Source: Aliikangiella marina
GTDB taxonomy: Bacteria; Pseudomonadota; Gammaproteobacteria; Enterobacterales; Kangiellaceae
Reading direction: 5' to 3'
DNA length: 64,000 nucleotides
Assembly (NCBI RefSeq): GCF_007004765.1
Contig: NZ_VIKR01000007.1
Span: 124,001 to 188,000, forward strand
Shown here piece by piece: positions 27,563 to 36,927 of the stretch. The notes beneath the pieces were generated by a model. It was not told where the DNA came from, searched no databases, and saw only the letters and a program-made list of their open reading frames with translations. The position numbers and the translations under genes were made by a program. Position 1 is the first letter of the stretch. Every line of letters begins with the position of its first letter.

Positions 27563-27591
27563 ATTATACCCGTCAAGACGGCTATTGAGAA
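27563..27591 (-). promoter_or_regulatory. Promoter of the gcvT-gcvH(-gcvP) unit
   Basis: Minus strand TTCTCA (27591-27586), 17-base spacer, TATAAT (27568-27563). The perfect -10 box lies 35 bases upstream of the chosen gcvT start. No glycine riboswitch was found between here and gloA. Confidence 0.65.
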
Positions 27592-27661
27592 CTCAGATGA
27601 CTTAGATATTAGCCGATATTTGCATCAAAAAAACTAATGCGAATCTTGACCATTTGACCAA

Positions 27662-28078
27662 CTACCAGCTGCCAACGCTTTCCATTTCGGACCAAGGTGC
27701 CTGCGGCGGTAGGCTATCTCCCTTTTGCAGCAACTCGATTGAAATATTATTGGGATCTTTCACGAAGGCCATGTGACCATCTCTAGGCGGCCGATTGATG
27801 GTGACGCCCATATCTTGTAAATGCTGACAAAGCTGATAAATATCATCAACTCTAAAAGCGAGATGGCCAAATTGGTCACCACCGGTGTATTCGCGTTCAT
27901 CCCAATTGTGAGTTAACTCAATCATTGGGCCATCCTCAGACTCACCCAAGAAATACAGGGTGAACTTACCGGCCGGAACTTTCTTCTCGCTGAGTAGTTT
28001 TAAACCTAAGCCTTTCACGTAAAAGTCGATTGATTCTTGCGGACAATTAGTTCGGATCATCGCATGTAGATATTGCAT
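27662..28078 (-). CDS. gloA: Lactoylglutathione lyase (glyoxalase I)
   Basis: 138 residues, one glyoxalase/VOC domain in two halves. The metal ligands are in place: His in YLHAMIR, Glu in MIELTHNWD, His in FGHLAFRVDD, Glu in ISIELLQK. The enzyme converts the methylglyoxal-glutathione hemithioacetal to S-lactoylglutathione. It precedes the gcv genes on the same strand, but the gap and the gcvT promoter argue for separate transcription. Confidence 0.93.
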   Translation of the reverse strand: MQYLHAMIRTNCPQESIDFYVKGLGLKLLSEKKVPAGKFTLYFLGESEDGPMIELTHNWDEREYTGGDQFGHLAFRVDDIYQLCQHLQDMGVTINRPPRDGHMAFVKDPNNISIELLQKGDSLPPQAPWSEMESVGSW

Positions 28079-28253
28079 GGTGCGCTCCTGCTCCAGAGTC
28101 GAATGGGTGATTATTGCTTTTTAACATGAATAAGAACAATAGAGAACTCCAACCCGCGAATGATAGTCGACATCCCCTATAAGCTACCGATGAGAGAAGC
28201 CTGTGCTATCGATGAAAGAAACTTCTGTCAGTGATGAAGCAAACCTCATTCGT

Positions 28254-29276
28254 CTATCGCTTTTTGAGTCGATAAATCAACTTAAAAACTGTACTCAATA
28301 TCCCGCCATGGAAATAAAAGGATGTAAATAGGGGTTTCTGATCAGGCCAAATTCGGTTAATCAAATAATTCTCCGACATCGTACAAGAGTCTAAGCTTTG
28401 ATAGCCATATTGTTCTAATGCCTTTAAATTAGCCAACTCGAGGTTCACCCCGGGATAGACCTGTTTATACGATTCGTTATAGCAAGTCTTTAGATCGAAT
28501 GCTTGATTGTTAGATATCACCCGAAAAGCCACCGCAAACCAAGTCGATTGATTGCGATATCCCTGGTACTGTATTTTTCCCAATTTGGCAGCGTTTTCAT
28601 GCATGGCTTGATAATAGTTAAGCGTATCATCGTCCGATAGAATGGAAGTCTTTGCTTTCGCTTTCCAACCGCTATCCTCTAATTCGCAAAAGACCTTCAG
28701 CCAATCTACTTTAGGGTGAGTATCAGAAGTGACATATTCAGCTTTGGTTGCTTCCGAAAATCGTTTAGTAATCCGGTTATTTTCAGACCGAATCTTCCGC
28801 GGCAGGTTGATTAAATGTTTCGCTACGCCATTAAGGTTAAGAATAGCACCCCGCGAATATTCGACAATGACGCTGTTTTGGTTGATATCTCGCCCAAATG
28901 AACAGAATGAATGATCACGGATTCTGAACGCTAACATCTTTAAATTGCGGATAGTAAACTGAACAATTTTTGCTAATTCATCTGGCTGACTGCATAAAGG
29001 ATCGGTGAGAAAGCAATGGTGATGCTTCCATACATCAATATAAGGGATTCCAAACTTTCGATTACCCAATTCAATAGGGAACAAGGCGATTAGTTCTTCC
29101 GCTTTATAGGCGGCCACCACTTTTACATCCGAGTTTTTTGTAAAGTATTTTAGTGCAGGAATTAGATTCCAAGACTCGTAAAAAGGGTTGGTTGTGGCAC
29201 TTTTTTGAGCAAGCCGATCCCACTGCTGCCGATCAACTTGATCGATCTGGTCACTGTTAAGAATTTTGACTTGCAT
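28254..29276 (-). CDS. BioF2-like/GNAT acyltransferase-fold protein
   Basis: 340 residues without membrane helices. It has the layout of the BioF2-like GNAT family (PF13480, also in CelD/FemAB-related proteins): an N-terminal half with PFYESWNLIPALKYF and a second GNAT half with WFAVAFRVISNNQAFDLKTCYN. Third gene of an ABC exporter operon, overlapping the previous gene by 20 bases. Related proteins attach amino acids or acyl groups to cell-envelope glycans or lipids. The actual substrate is unknown. Confidence 0.7.
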   Translation of the reverse strand: MQVKILNSDQIDQVDRQQWDRLAQKSATTNPFYESWNLIPALKYFTKNSDVKVVAAYKAEELIALFPIELGNRKFGIPYIDVWKHHHCFLTDPLCSQPDELAKIVQFTIRNLKMLAFRIRDHSFCSFGRDINQNSVIVEYSRGAILNLNGVAKHLINLPRKIRSENNRITKRFSEATKAEYVTSDTHPKVDWLKVFCELEDSGWKAKAKTSILSDDDTLNYYQAMHENAAKLGKIQYQGYRNQSTWFAVAFRVISNNQAFDLKTCYNESYKQVYPGVNLELANLKALEQYGYQSLDSCTMSENYLINRIWPDQKPLFTSFYFHGGILSTVFKLIYRLKKR

Positions 29277-30399
29277 TATTGACTATCTTATTCCAGTTAC
29301 GTTTAATCAATAAACGTAGCTTTTCTTTTGACCACATAAAAACGTAATAGAAAAAAAGCGGATTAATTTTAAAAACAACAGTATCTTTAGTTGGGTATAT
29401 TTCTGAAGACCAAGCATTAATATAATGGGCAAACCCGGCTAAAAAATCACCTCTACGATAATTCTTTTCGAGAAAGTATTCGATAAACTTGGAAGTACTG
29501 ACACTACCGGGAGATAATTTTTTATATTCATTATTGTAGGTGCCATGGGCGAAGTATACGGTATCTAAATAGATAAAACTTAGTTCGACTGACACCGGCG
29601 TATTACCATCGTACAAGATACCAAAACATGCTTGTCCTTTTGGCGCTAGTCGCGATATCAACCCACGATAAAATGCTTCGCCCGTTTCCTCTGATAAGCC
29701 CTGATTAACTTTCCAGCTTAACCTTTCTGTTTGAATATATTCTTGAAGACATTGTTCCATGTCGTCGGGTTGAGTGAATACTTGATACGAATAGTTGTCT
29801 CCAAGCACCCGCTGCATTCTTCGATATTTTTTTCTCATATTTCGATGAGCAGCCCAATACTGATCTTTATTTTGGGTTAAATCGACAATCGGTGAAACGG
29901 GCCCAGAATTTTGTTTAGTGTAAAAATAGGGTAATGAAAATAAAGTCTTCAACGCATGGTTTAATCGGGATTCTGGAATAACTTCAGCATACTCAATCCA
30001 ATCCCAGTCGGTGTATTCGCGCTTAAAAAAATCGCGAAAGCTTTCCCAAGCTATTTTTTCATAATCACGATGAATAATCGGGTAGGGTTTATCAACATCA
30101 CTATTATGCGTAGTAACCGCATGTTCAATCATTCTCACATTTTTTTTATAGCAAGGTCGTTCGCCTCGACTCATCGGAAATACGGCAACCAATTTCTGCG
30201 AGCTGAGATCGCGTAAAAATAATATAAATACCGATTTTGTCTCCTCGTCAACATAATGCTGGACTGACAAATCAATATAATCAAAGCTAGCGTAGATTGA
30301 TGGTCGCGTACTCTGCGGAAGTAGTGCTTCCCATTCAGCAATGAGGGATTCGGTCAGGTCAGAGAAATTAACTTTAGTTAAATGAAACCGACTAGCCAT
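29257..30399 (-). CDS. Second BioF2-like/GNAT acyltransferase-fold protein
   Basis: 380 residues, soluble. A conserved RNMRKKYRRMQRVLG block and the GNAT core (ACFGILYDGNTPVSVELSF, then FAHGTYNNEYKKLSPGSVST) place it in the same PF13480-like family as its neighbour, though the two are only distantly similar. Its first base overlaps the last of the ABC gene, and its end overlaps the next gene by 20 bases, so all three are translated together. Likely a modifying enzyme for the molecule handled by the exporter (inference). Confidence 0.72.
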   Translation of the reverse strand: MASRFHLTKVNFSDLTESLIAEWEALLPQSTRPSIYASFDYIDLSVQHYVDEETKSVFILFLRDLSSQKLVAVFPMSRGERPCYKKNVRMIEHAVTTHNSDVDKPYPIIHRDYEKIAWESFRDFFKREYTDWDWIEYAEVIPESRLNHALKTLFSLPYFYTKQNSGPVSPIVDLTQNKDQYWAAHRNMRKKYRRMQRVLGDNYSYQVFTQPDDMEQCLQEYIQTERLSWKVNQGLSEETGEAFYRGLISRLAPKGQACFGILYDGNTPVSVELSFIYLDTVYFAHGTYNNEYKKLSPGSVSTSKFIEYFLEKNYRRGDFLAGFAHYINAWSSEIYPTKDTVVFKINPLFFYYVFMWSKEKLRLLIKRNWNKIVNNASQNS

Positions 30400-32114
30400 T
30401 AATCTCTCACTAGAGTTTGTTCGAGATCGATAATTTGATCCGCAAACTCGGTCACTGAAGGTCGATGACTTACAAAAATTATCGTTAATTGAAATTCTTT
30501 TTTAATTTTACTTAAAATTCGTTTTTCTGAAGCAAGATCTAATGCATCGGTAGATTCATCAAGAATCAGTAGTTTTGGTTGTCGGTATAGCGCTCGAGCC
30601 AAGCCAATCTTTTGAATTTGTCCCGAACTAAAACTTAAGCCGTTGTCACCGACAATAGCTGAGACACCTTCTTTTAATGACCCCACCAAAGAGTCAAGCT
30701 CAACAAGTTCCAGTAGCGACTGAAGGCGATTATTATCGATTTGCTGCTCATCAAAACCAAGTGCAATATTTTCAGCGAGCGAAACATCCATTAAGTTGAC
30801 CTTAGCGGGGACATAACCGACTTGATCTTGCCAAGCATTATTCTCATACAGATCAATTGCTTGATTATCTAAGGTTATCGTCCCCTTATTCGGTCGATAA
30901 AATCCACAAATAATATTGAGTAGCGTCGATTTTCCGCAGCCTGTCTTACCCATGATGCAATGAAATTTTTCTAATTCGAACGCTAAGTTAATATTATTGA
31001 GTAACAAGGGTTGATTACTTCGATAAGCAAAACTGATGTTGGCTAACTTCAAGACCGAGCTCGATTTTAATTCAATGGGTTCGAAAATCTGAGTCGGCTG
31101 TTCTTTTGTTAACTGTTTAACTAAACGCCGCAATATTGCTGAGCCAAATTGAATCTGCTCAAAGCTATCAAAAATTTCTTCAACTGCAGGCATTAATCGA
31201 TACATTGCAAAAGCATATACACCGATTAGCGTTAATGACGATGCCCCTAAACTTTCTTCTAAGGCAAAATAAATGGCTATCATCAAAATACTGGCATAAC
31301 CAATCGTTTCAATCACCCTTTGGGGAACTAAACTAATGAGCTCATATTTCAATCGATTGGTTATCATATCTCGGAAGGTCTCCGAATAACGATCAACGAA
31401 AAAAGCTTGAATTCTTGCAAGCTTTATTTCCCGATGTAATTTTAAAGCCTCTAAAACATCGCTGTATAAATCGGTTTCAATATCGGCAAACTCTTTACCT
31501 AGTCTATCGAGTCTTTTCGAAGCAATTTGGTAAACTAACAGATATACCGCAATAATTGCGGCACTAACGATTAAAGTTGCTTGATAATCAACGACCAATA
31601 ACAAAATGAAAATTAAGCTTGCCATAACCATGCTAGCGAACATATCAATCTGTGCAAATAGCGTATCTAAAATCACTCGATCAACATCGGCTAGTACCGA
31701 TTTGACTCGTTCTGACTGTTTTTGCTTGGCAAACTCAAGGTCATCGGCTTGCAAATAGTTTGTTAGTAACTGACCACTTAGCTGGCGTTCTTTAAAATAG
31801 CCAAATTTCGCTGAAACCCAAACATCGGATGCACTTAAGACATTACCGGCGAGCACCAATATAAACGAGATGATCGCAAAAGCGACAACTAGCTCTGAAT
31901 ACTCTGAAATACCCGTGTAAGAGGAAAAAGCGATTAGATACTCGTTGGTTTCAATTAACTCTGGTTCAGAGATTAAACCAATAAAAGGAACAATTGAGGC
32001 AATACCGGCAACGCCAAGTACGCCATTGACGAGCGACAATACAACTATCAGCAGTAAGCGCCGCTTATCCGCTTGATTCATTAAGCCATAAATCAGGAGA
32101 AATTTCTTATACAC
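30399..32114 (-). CDS. ABC exporter, fused permease and ATPase
   Basis: 571 residues: six-helix transmembrane domain (about 1-330), then a nucleotide-binding domain. Walker A is GKTGCGKST, the signature is diverged (FSSGQIQ instead of LSGGQ), Walker B is LLILDEST, and the H-loop is SHR. Half-transporter of the MsbA/PglK-like type that works as a homodimer. Followed without gap by two GNAT-fold genes. This suggests export or flipping of a modified lipid-linked sugar, peptide or small molecule; no glycosyltransferase is adjacent, so the cargo is open. Confidence 0.88.
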   Translation of the reverse strand: MYKKFLLIYGLMNQADKRRLLLIVVLSLVNGVLGVAGIASIVPFIGLISEPELIETNEYLIAFSSYTGISEYSELVVAFAIISFILVLAGNVLSASDVWVSAKFGYFKERQLSGQLLTNYLQADDLEFAKQKQSERVKSVLADVDRVILDTLFAQIDMFASMVMASLIFILLLVVDYQATLIVSAAIIAVYLLVYQIASKRLDRLGKEFADIETDLYSDVLEALKLHREIKLARIQAFFVDRYSETFRDMITNRLKYELISLVPQRVIETIGYASILMIAIYFALEESLGASSLTLIGVYAFAMYRLMPAVEEIFDSFEQIQFGSAILRRLVKQLTKEQPTQIFEPIELKSSSVLKLANISFAYRSNQPLLLNNINLAFELEKFHCIMGKTGCGKSTLLNIICGFYRPNKGTITLDNQAIDLYENNAWQDQVGYVPAKVNLMDVSLAENIALGFDEQQIDNNRLQSLLELVELDSLVGSLKEGVSAIVGDNGLSFSSGQIQKIGLARALYRQPKLLILDESTDALDLASEKRILSKIKKEFQLTIIFVSHRPSVTEFADQIIDLEQTLVRD

Positions 32115-32318
32115 CAGCTTCCCTTCGCGTTATTTTTATTCATGGTGTTAACGCCTTAAATCCAATGCCCGAATTTTACTGGATGAGGCGGTTCAGGCAA
32201 AGATTTAATTCCTTTATCTTAATCCAATTTGCTCGTGATCACACCTTTTGCCAATGCTGAATTTGCATTACAATCAGTGAGGCACTAACCCATTCCTTAA
32301 CCTCGAAAGGTAATCACT

Positions 32319-33182
32319 TTGCAAGCTAATGTAGAGACGTTTTTTGATAAGCCGACTTTTTCTTTTACCCATGTCGTCTCTGATCCGACTACGGGTCAAG
32401 CCGCAATTATCGACCCAGTCCTAGACTATGATGCCGCTGCAATCAATATTAGCCAGCAAAGTGCCCAGAAACTGTTAGATTATATTGAAGCCAACAGGTT
32501 AACCGTAAAATGGCTACTAGAGACCCATGTTCATGCTGATCACCTAACAGCAGCCCATTGGCTAAAACAACAGACCGGCGCCCCAACCGCGATAGGCGAG
32601 GGCATTAAGCAAGTACAAGAAACCTTTAATCAAATTTACGAACTTGAGGGTTCTGCTGCAGGTAACCAATCTGATTTTGATATGCTGCTTAAAGATGGTG
32701 ATACGTTACCCTTAGGTGAGTTAACGATCCAGGTGATGGCGACTCCCGGACATACTCCAGCATGTTGCACTTACCTTGTTGATGACGCGGCATTTGTTGG
32801 CGATACCTTATTTATGCCTGACTACGGCACTGCTCGCTGCGATTTTCCTGCGGGTGATGCCCAAACCTTGTACCAATCCATCCAAAAAACCCTTGCACTC
32901 GCAGCGGATACTCGGCTATTTATGTGCCATGACTATATGCCTGGCGGTAGGGAATTACAGTGGGTAACAACGGTTGCAGAACAGAAAGCGAAAAATATTC
33001 ATATTAATGACACTATCAGCGAGACTGCGTTTGTTGAAATGCGCACAACTCGCGATCAACAGCTGAGTGTGCCAAAGCTCATATTACCTGCGCTACAAAT
33101 CAACATGCGTGCGGGGAGGCTTCCTGAGCCAAGCAGCTCGGGAGTTTCTTTCCTTAAGCTCCCCATTAACCAATTCACCTAG
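32319..33182 (+). CDS. ETHE1-like metallo-beta-lactamase fold hydrolase (probable persulfide dioxygenase)
   Basis: 287 residues beginning at a TTG codon, with GAAAGG as ribosome binding site. The zinc/iron signature THVHADH (residues about 70-76), ATPGHTPACCTYLVDDAAFVGDTLF and CHDYMPGG match the ETHE1/Blh group, which oxidises glutathione persulfide or related sulfane sulfur. The protein ends in LQINMRAGRLPEP, a family feature. It stands alone between the ABC gene (divergent) and the ammonia-lyase gene 31 bases on. Confidence 0.85.
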   Translation: MQANVETFFDKPTFSFTHVVSDPTTGQAAIIDPVLDYDAAAINISQQSAQKLLDYIEANRLTVKWLLETHVHADHLTAAHWLKQQTGAPTAIGEGIKQVQETFNQIYELEGSAAGNQSDFDMLLKDGDTLPLGELTIQVMATPGHTPACCTYLVDDAAFVGDTLFMPDYGTARCDFPAGDAQTLYQSIQKTLALAADTRLFMCHDYMPGGRELQWVTTVAEQKAKNIHINDTISETAFVEMRTTRDQQLSVPKLILPALQINMRAGRLPEPSSSGVSFLKLPINQFT

Positions 33183-33213
33183 GGTGGTTAGGGAGATTTG
33201 AAGCCACTTTTGC

Positions 33214-34443
33214 TTGTCAGTCAAAAAAGAGAGCTGTTCGTTGAGTGATACCATTACATTCGCGAAAAACCATCGCTTAAACACCAATGTGATTGCGGCT
33301 ACTGAGTCGAATTCAATCATTGACGATCTAGTAGCAGACAATATCGGTGAGGCAGTAACGAATTTTCACCACAGTATTCCTCAATTTAATCAATCGCCTT
33401 TGGTTGAGCTCTCCGATTTAGCGACTCACTTGGGATTGGCTCGGATTTGGGTCAAAGATGAGAGTACTCGATTTGATTTAAAAGCCTTTAAAGTGCTCGG
33501 AGCGAGCTATGCAATCGCCAAACAAATTCAGCGTCTCGCGCTACCTGCTGAGCTTCCTTTAAAATTTGCAACCTTGAAGGAATTCGCGCAAACCAAAGAT
33601 ATTCATGTTGCAACCGCGACCGACGGTAACCACGGTAGAGCAGTTGCCTGGTGTGCAAAAATGCTGGGCTGCAAAGCACATGTGTTTATGCCACATGGTT
33701 CATCAGAGTTTCGCTTAGCTGCAATAGCAAAATATGCCGAACAAGCAGAAATTACCGACTTAAATTATGATCAGACGGTTGCAATGGTTAACCAATTGGC
33801 GCAAAAAAATGAGTGGGTACTTATCCAAGATACTGCCTGGAATGGTTATGAAGTCATTCCGGCGGACATAAAACGGGGTTATTTTAGTTTACTTACTGAA
33901 TTTGATTCACAATGCGTTGATGATTGGCCAACGCACGTTTTTTTACAAGCCGGTGTCGGCTCAATGGCTGCGGCAATTGCCGCTTATTTGGTCAAGCACC
34001 CGAAACCAACGCCACACCTAATTATCGTTGAGCCTGATAAAGCTCCTTGTTTTTATGACTCGATGAAAATTAATGATGGCAAGCCACATCTTTACGATGG
34101 TGAAATGGACACGATTATGGCAGGACTCGCTTGTGGTTTGCCCAGCAAGACGGCCTGGGATATTTTGAACGCTAGTTCGATTGGCACCATTAAGTGTCAA
34201 GATATCATTAGCGAGCAAGGAATGCGTCTTTATGCGAAACCCATGGGAAACGATAAAGCCATCATATCTGGCGAGTCAGCCGCCGTCACCTTGGGTTTAT
34301 TAAAGACATTAATGGAACAAAAAAGATTTGCACAGATTCGCCAACAAATCGCATTAAATAAACAATCGAAAGTATTACTGTTCTCAACAGAAGGTGATAC
34401 TGACCCTATTTTATACCAAAATATTATTGGCACAGCGCTTTAG
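33214..34443 (+). CDS. ygeX: Diaminopropionate ammonia-lyase
   Basis: 409 residues, fold-type II pyridoxal-phosphate enzyme. The lysine that holds the cofactor is in DLKAFKVLGASYA. ATDGNHGRAVAWCAKMLGC and LQAGVGSMAAAIAAY (phosphate loop) are intact, as is IIVEPDKAPC. It degrades 2,3-diaminopropionate to pyruvate and ammonia. The start is uncertain: TTG at 33214 opens the frame, but TTG at 33241 with GAGAG seven bases upstream fits family length better. Followed 29 bases on by a deformylase-like gene. Confidence 0.85.
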   Translation: MSVKKESCSLSDTITFAKNHRLNTNVIAATESNSIIDDLVADNIGEAVTNFHHSIPQFNQSPLVELSDLATHLGLARIWVKDESTRFDLKAFKVLGASYAIAKQIQRLALPAELPLKFATLKEFAQTKDIHVATATDGNHGRAVAWCAKMLGCKAHVFMPHGSSEFRLAAIAKYAEQAEITDLNYDQTVAMVNQLAQKNEWVLIQDTAWNGYEVIPADIKRGYFSLLTEFDSQCVDDWPTHVFLQAGVGSMAAAIAAYLVKHPKPTPHLIIVEPDKAPCFYDSMKINDGKPHLYDGEMDTIMAGLACGLPSKTAWDILNASSIGTIKCQDIISEQGMRLYAKPMGNDKAIISGESAAVTLGLLKTLMEQKRFAQIRQQIALNKQSKVLLFSTEGDTDPILYQNIIGTAL

Positions 34444-34472
34444 TAATTAGGACTTATCGAGGATATTGATCG

Positions 34473-34997
34473 ATGGCTGTTCAAGAAATTATTAAGTTGG
34501 GAAATCCGAAACTTCTCCAAAAATCAGACCCTGTTGAAATAGGAGATAACCAACTAATTAAAGTACTCAAACAAAACCTGGCGGATACTGCGAGGGCTTT
34601 TAACCGGCAGTATGGCTGGGGAAGAGCCATATCGGCAATCCAAATCGGTGTCGCCAAACGGGTAATCTATATGGCAGCCCCTGAGAAAATACTATTGATC
34701 AATCCTGAAGTGATCGATTCGAGTAATTCTATGATAGAAATTTGGGATGACTGTATGAGCTTTCCAGATTTGATGGTTAAGGTGAAACGTCATGAATCCT
34801 TCAAAATACATTATCTCGATGAAAACTGGCAAACGCAAGAGAGACTTATTGAAGGAGCAATGTCAGAACTTTTACAACACGAACTCGATCACCTTAACGG
34901 CATTGTTGCGACAATGCGTGCCATCGATGGAAGCCAGATTGCTCTCCAATCTGAGAAGCATCACCTCGACGCAACTTTGTTCGCCAACAAGACTTGA
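34473..34997 (+). CDS. Peptide deformylase-like protein
   Basis: 174 residues. Motif III is intact (QHELDHLNG: two metal histidines and the catalytic Glu). The metal cysteine is present in a changed motif II (DDCMSFPD for EGCLS), and motif I is altered (GRAISAIQIG for GxGLAAxQ). It is probably an active metal enzyme but not the housekeeping deformylase, which is normally next to fmt. It lies after the diaminopropionate lyase gene. It could deformylate another substrate, or be a detoxifying or antibiotic-resistant copy (inference). Confidence 0.8.
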   Translation: MAVQEIIKLGNPKLLQKSDPVEIGDNQLIKVLKQNLADTARAFNRQYGWGRAISAIQIGVAKRVIYMAAPEKILLINPEVIDSSNSMIEIWDDCMSFPDLMVKVKRHESFKIHYLDENWQTQERLIEGAMSELLQHELDHLNGIVATMRAIDGSQIALQSEKHHLDATLFANKT

Positions 34998-35010
34998 TAA
35001 GGAAATCGCT

Positions 35011-35637
35011 GTGTATAAATATTTAGCTTTAACCATAAAAACATCTCTAGCTTTACTAGTGTTAAACAACGGAATCGCCAATGCATCCTCAGAATCGAGA
35101 GCAATTGAAAAGCACTCGGTAGAAAAATCATCACCGGAAAATAGCTCACTAGCCTTTAGCGAGTGTGGCAACAATGAAAATGCGAGACAATTAGCTAAAT
35201 TAATTATTCTCGACCCAAGACAACCAAGACAAAAACTTTCCTGTAATTCACTACTCACTGAGATCGCCGATAAAAAAGCAAAGGAAATGGCTGAGCTAGG
35301 GCGGGTCACTCATGTCGGTCGCTCTTCTGCGAATAAACGACTTATTGATGCGGGCTATCCTTTGTCAAAAATTTATCCTCGACTATTTGAAAACAACGTT
35401 GAAGCTATTGCCGGAGGGATTAGCGACGCCAATGAAATGTGGGAACAGTTTAAGCTTTCTGAAACTCATCGTACTCACTTACTGGCCGAACATGAGTTTT
35501 ACTTACTACAAGATGAAATAGGCGTTGGCTTTTTTAAAGATCGACGTTCGCCACATGTCGAATATTGGGTTGTTTATTTGGCACATCAAGGCGAGTCAAA
35601 GGCGTATCGTGGAAAAGTAGCTAAAAGTAAGGATTAA
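35011..35637 (+). CDS. Secreted CAP/SCP-domain protein
   Basis: 208 residues from a GTG at 35011 with AAGGA eight bases upstream. A signal peptide follows (LALTIKTSLALLVLNNGIANA). The CAP domain (YkwD/PR-1-like) shows KAKEMAELGRVTHVGRSS, NNVEAIAGG, MWEQFKLSETHRTHLL and GVGFFKD. A longer frame from 34792 overlaps the deformylase gene and is not the real start. CAP proteins in bacteria are exported and of largely unknown function. Followed three bases on by the DUF3667-type gene. Confidence 0.82.
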   Translation: MYKYLALTIKTSLALLVLNNGIANASSESRAIEKHSVEKSSPENSSLAFSECGNNENARQLAKLIILDPRQPRQKLSCNSLLTEIADKKAKEMAELGRVTHVGRSSANKRLIDAGYPLSKIYPRLFENNVEAIAGGISDANEMWEQFKLSETHRTHLLAEHEFYLLQDEIGVGFFKDRRSPHVEYWVVYLAHQGESKAYRGKVAKSKD

Positions 35638-35640
35638 CTC

Positions 35641-36456
35641 ATGAATAAGAGTCAGTGTCCAAGCTGTGGCAACCAATTTAACGGAAAATTTTGTGATGCC
35701 TGTGGAGAGCAAAAACTCGATGCTGAGCAACGATCCTTACTTGTTCTGGTCTCACACTTAGTCGAAGAGCTCACTTCTGTAGATGGCAAACTATTTAAGA
35801 CAATCAAATATTTTTTTATTAAACCTGGTTTTCTTTGTCGCGAATTCCGACGCGGCGCTCGCAAACCCTATTTATCGCCAATTACGCTATTCTTCATCTT
35901 CAATTTAATTTATTTTTTCTCTGCACCACTATCCGATTTTAACCTGTCATTAAAAGAACAATATCTACAACCGCATGCGGCTTTAATCGTACCAACGATT
36001 GAAGCGTATCTTGTTGATCATCAAATATCTGAAGAAGAATTGGCAGAGAAATACAACAAGGTATCACCAACCATCGCAAAATCTACGGTGATCATTAGCA
36101 TTCCTTTTTTGGCTTTTTTAGTATGGTTGATTAATATCGATCGACGCTATTTTGCTCAAGATCATTTTATTTTTTCGCTTAACATCTATAGTTTTATTTT
36201 AATCTGGCCAACACTACTCAAACTAATATCTAACTCGCTAGATTGGCTTTTATCTGTTGCGATATTTTCTGACCATTACTTTTATTGGTTACAAGCCGGT
36301 TTATTGATTTATCTTTGGCTGTCGCAAAAAAACTTTTATGAAACCCAATGGGTAATAACCTCCCTTAAAACGGTTCTTTTGATTATCGCCGTGTTTGTTT
36401 CTCACTTTATGTATCGTTTTATTCAATTCTGGCTTACCTGGTCACAAATCACCTAA
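35641..36456 (+). CDS. DUF3667-type membrane protein with N-terminal zinc ribbon
   Basis: 271 residues. The first 22 residues form a CPSC...CDAC zinc ribbon, followed by EQRSLLVLVSHLVEELTSVDGK and FKTIKYFFIKPGFL. About five membrane helices follow (residues 80-95, 145-160, 175-200, 205-235, 240-262). Zinc ribbon plus TLK-like linker and RKPYLSPITLFF identify the DUF3667 family, whose role is unknown. The ATG lies three bases after the CAP-domain gene, so they are co-transcribed. Confidence 0.8.
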   Translation: MNKSQCPSCGNQFNGKFCDACGEQKLDAEQRSLLVLVSHLVEELTSVDGKLFKTIKYFFIKPGFLCREFRRGARKPYLSPITLFFIFNLIYFFSAPLSDFNLSLKEQYLQPHAALIVPTIEAYLVDHQISEEELAEKYNKVSPTIAKSTVIISIPFLAFLVWLINIDRRYFAQDHFIFSLNIYSFILIWPTLLKLISNSLDWLLSVAIFSDHYFYWLQAGLLIYLWLSQKNFYETQWVITSLKTVLLIIAVFVSHFMYRFIQFWLTWSQIT

Positions 36457-36658
36457 ATCAGTCAAATCAACTAAACGAAAATATTGATTGAACATTTTCT
36501 TTAGGCCGACTTAGGCTTATCACTTAAATAGACTGAAATATAAAATTTTTAGACAATAAATTACTAAATAGCGATAAATATTTAAAAAATAAGCCAAATT
36601 CCACTATATTCGAAGTAGAGTAGTTCATATACCCAACGATTGCATGGAGGCAATTAAG

Positions 36659-36853
36659 ATGATCGTACGACAAGGCGAAGAATCTAAGTCTTGGTTCCGC
36701 ACCGAACGTTACTACCACACGACTGAGGGTTGGTGGTTTATGACCCGCGAAAATGGTGAACGTGGACCTTACGAATCCCACAAAGACGCTGAGCAAGAAT
36801 TTTTTATCTATTTGAGAAATCTACGCGTTTATGATGGCCTTTTAAATCAATAA
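36659..36853 (+). CDS. Small conserved protein (DUF6316-like)
   Basis: 64 residues from the ATG at 36659, chosen over the ATG at 36644 because GGAGG at 36646-36650 lies eight bases before it. The sequence RTERYYHTTEGWWFMTRENGERG and GPYESHKDAEQEF resembles a small gammaproteobacterial family with a WYF-TRE-GPF pattern; assignment to DUF6316 is from memory and tentative. Soluble, no cysteines. Convergent with the RND gene. Confidence 0.65.
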   Translation: MIVRQGEESKSWFRTERYYHTTEGWWFMTRENGERGPYESHKDAEQEFFIYLRNLRVYDGLLNQ

Positions 36854-36927
36854 TATCCGCAGTGCATTCAAGTGATAACCTTTTGCAGATAATGACTTTA
36901 TTTAGGTAATAACTTCAATCTCGTGAA

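Noticed and set aside
27529-27661. Glycine riboswitch upstream of gcvT
   Set aside because: The region is only 133 bases, contains a normal promoter, and shows none of the conserved glycine aptamer cores.
34792-35010. N-terminal extension of the CAP-domain gene
   Set aside because: The extension overlaps the deformylase gene in another frame. The GTG at 35011 with AAGGA and a signal peptide directly after it is the better start.
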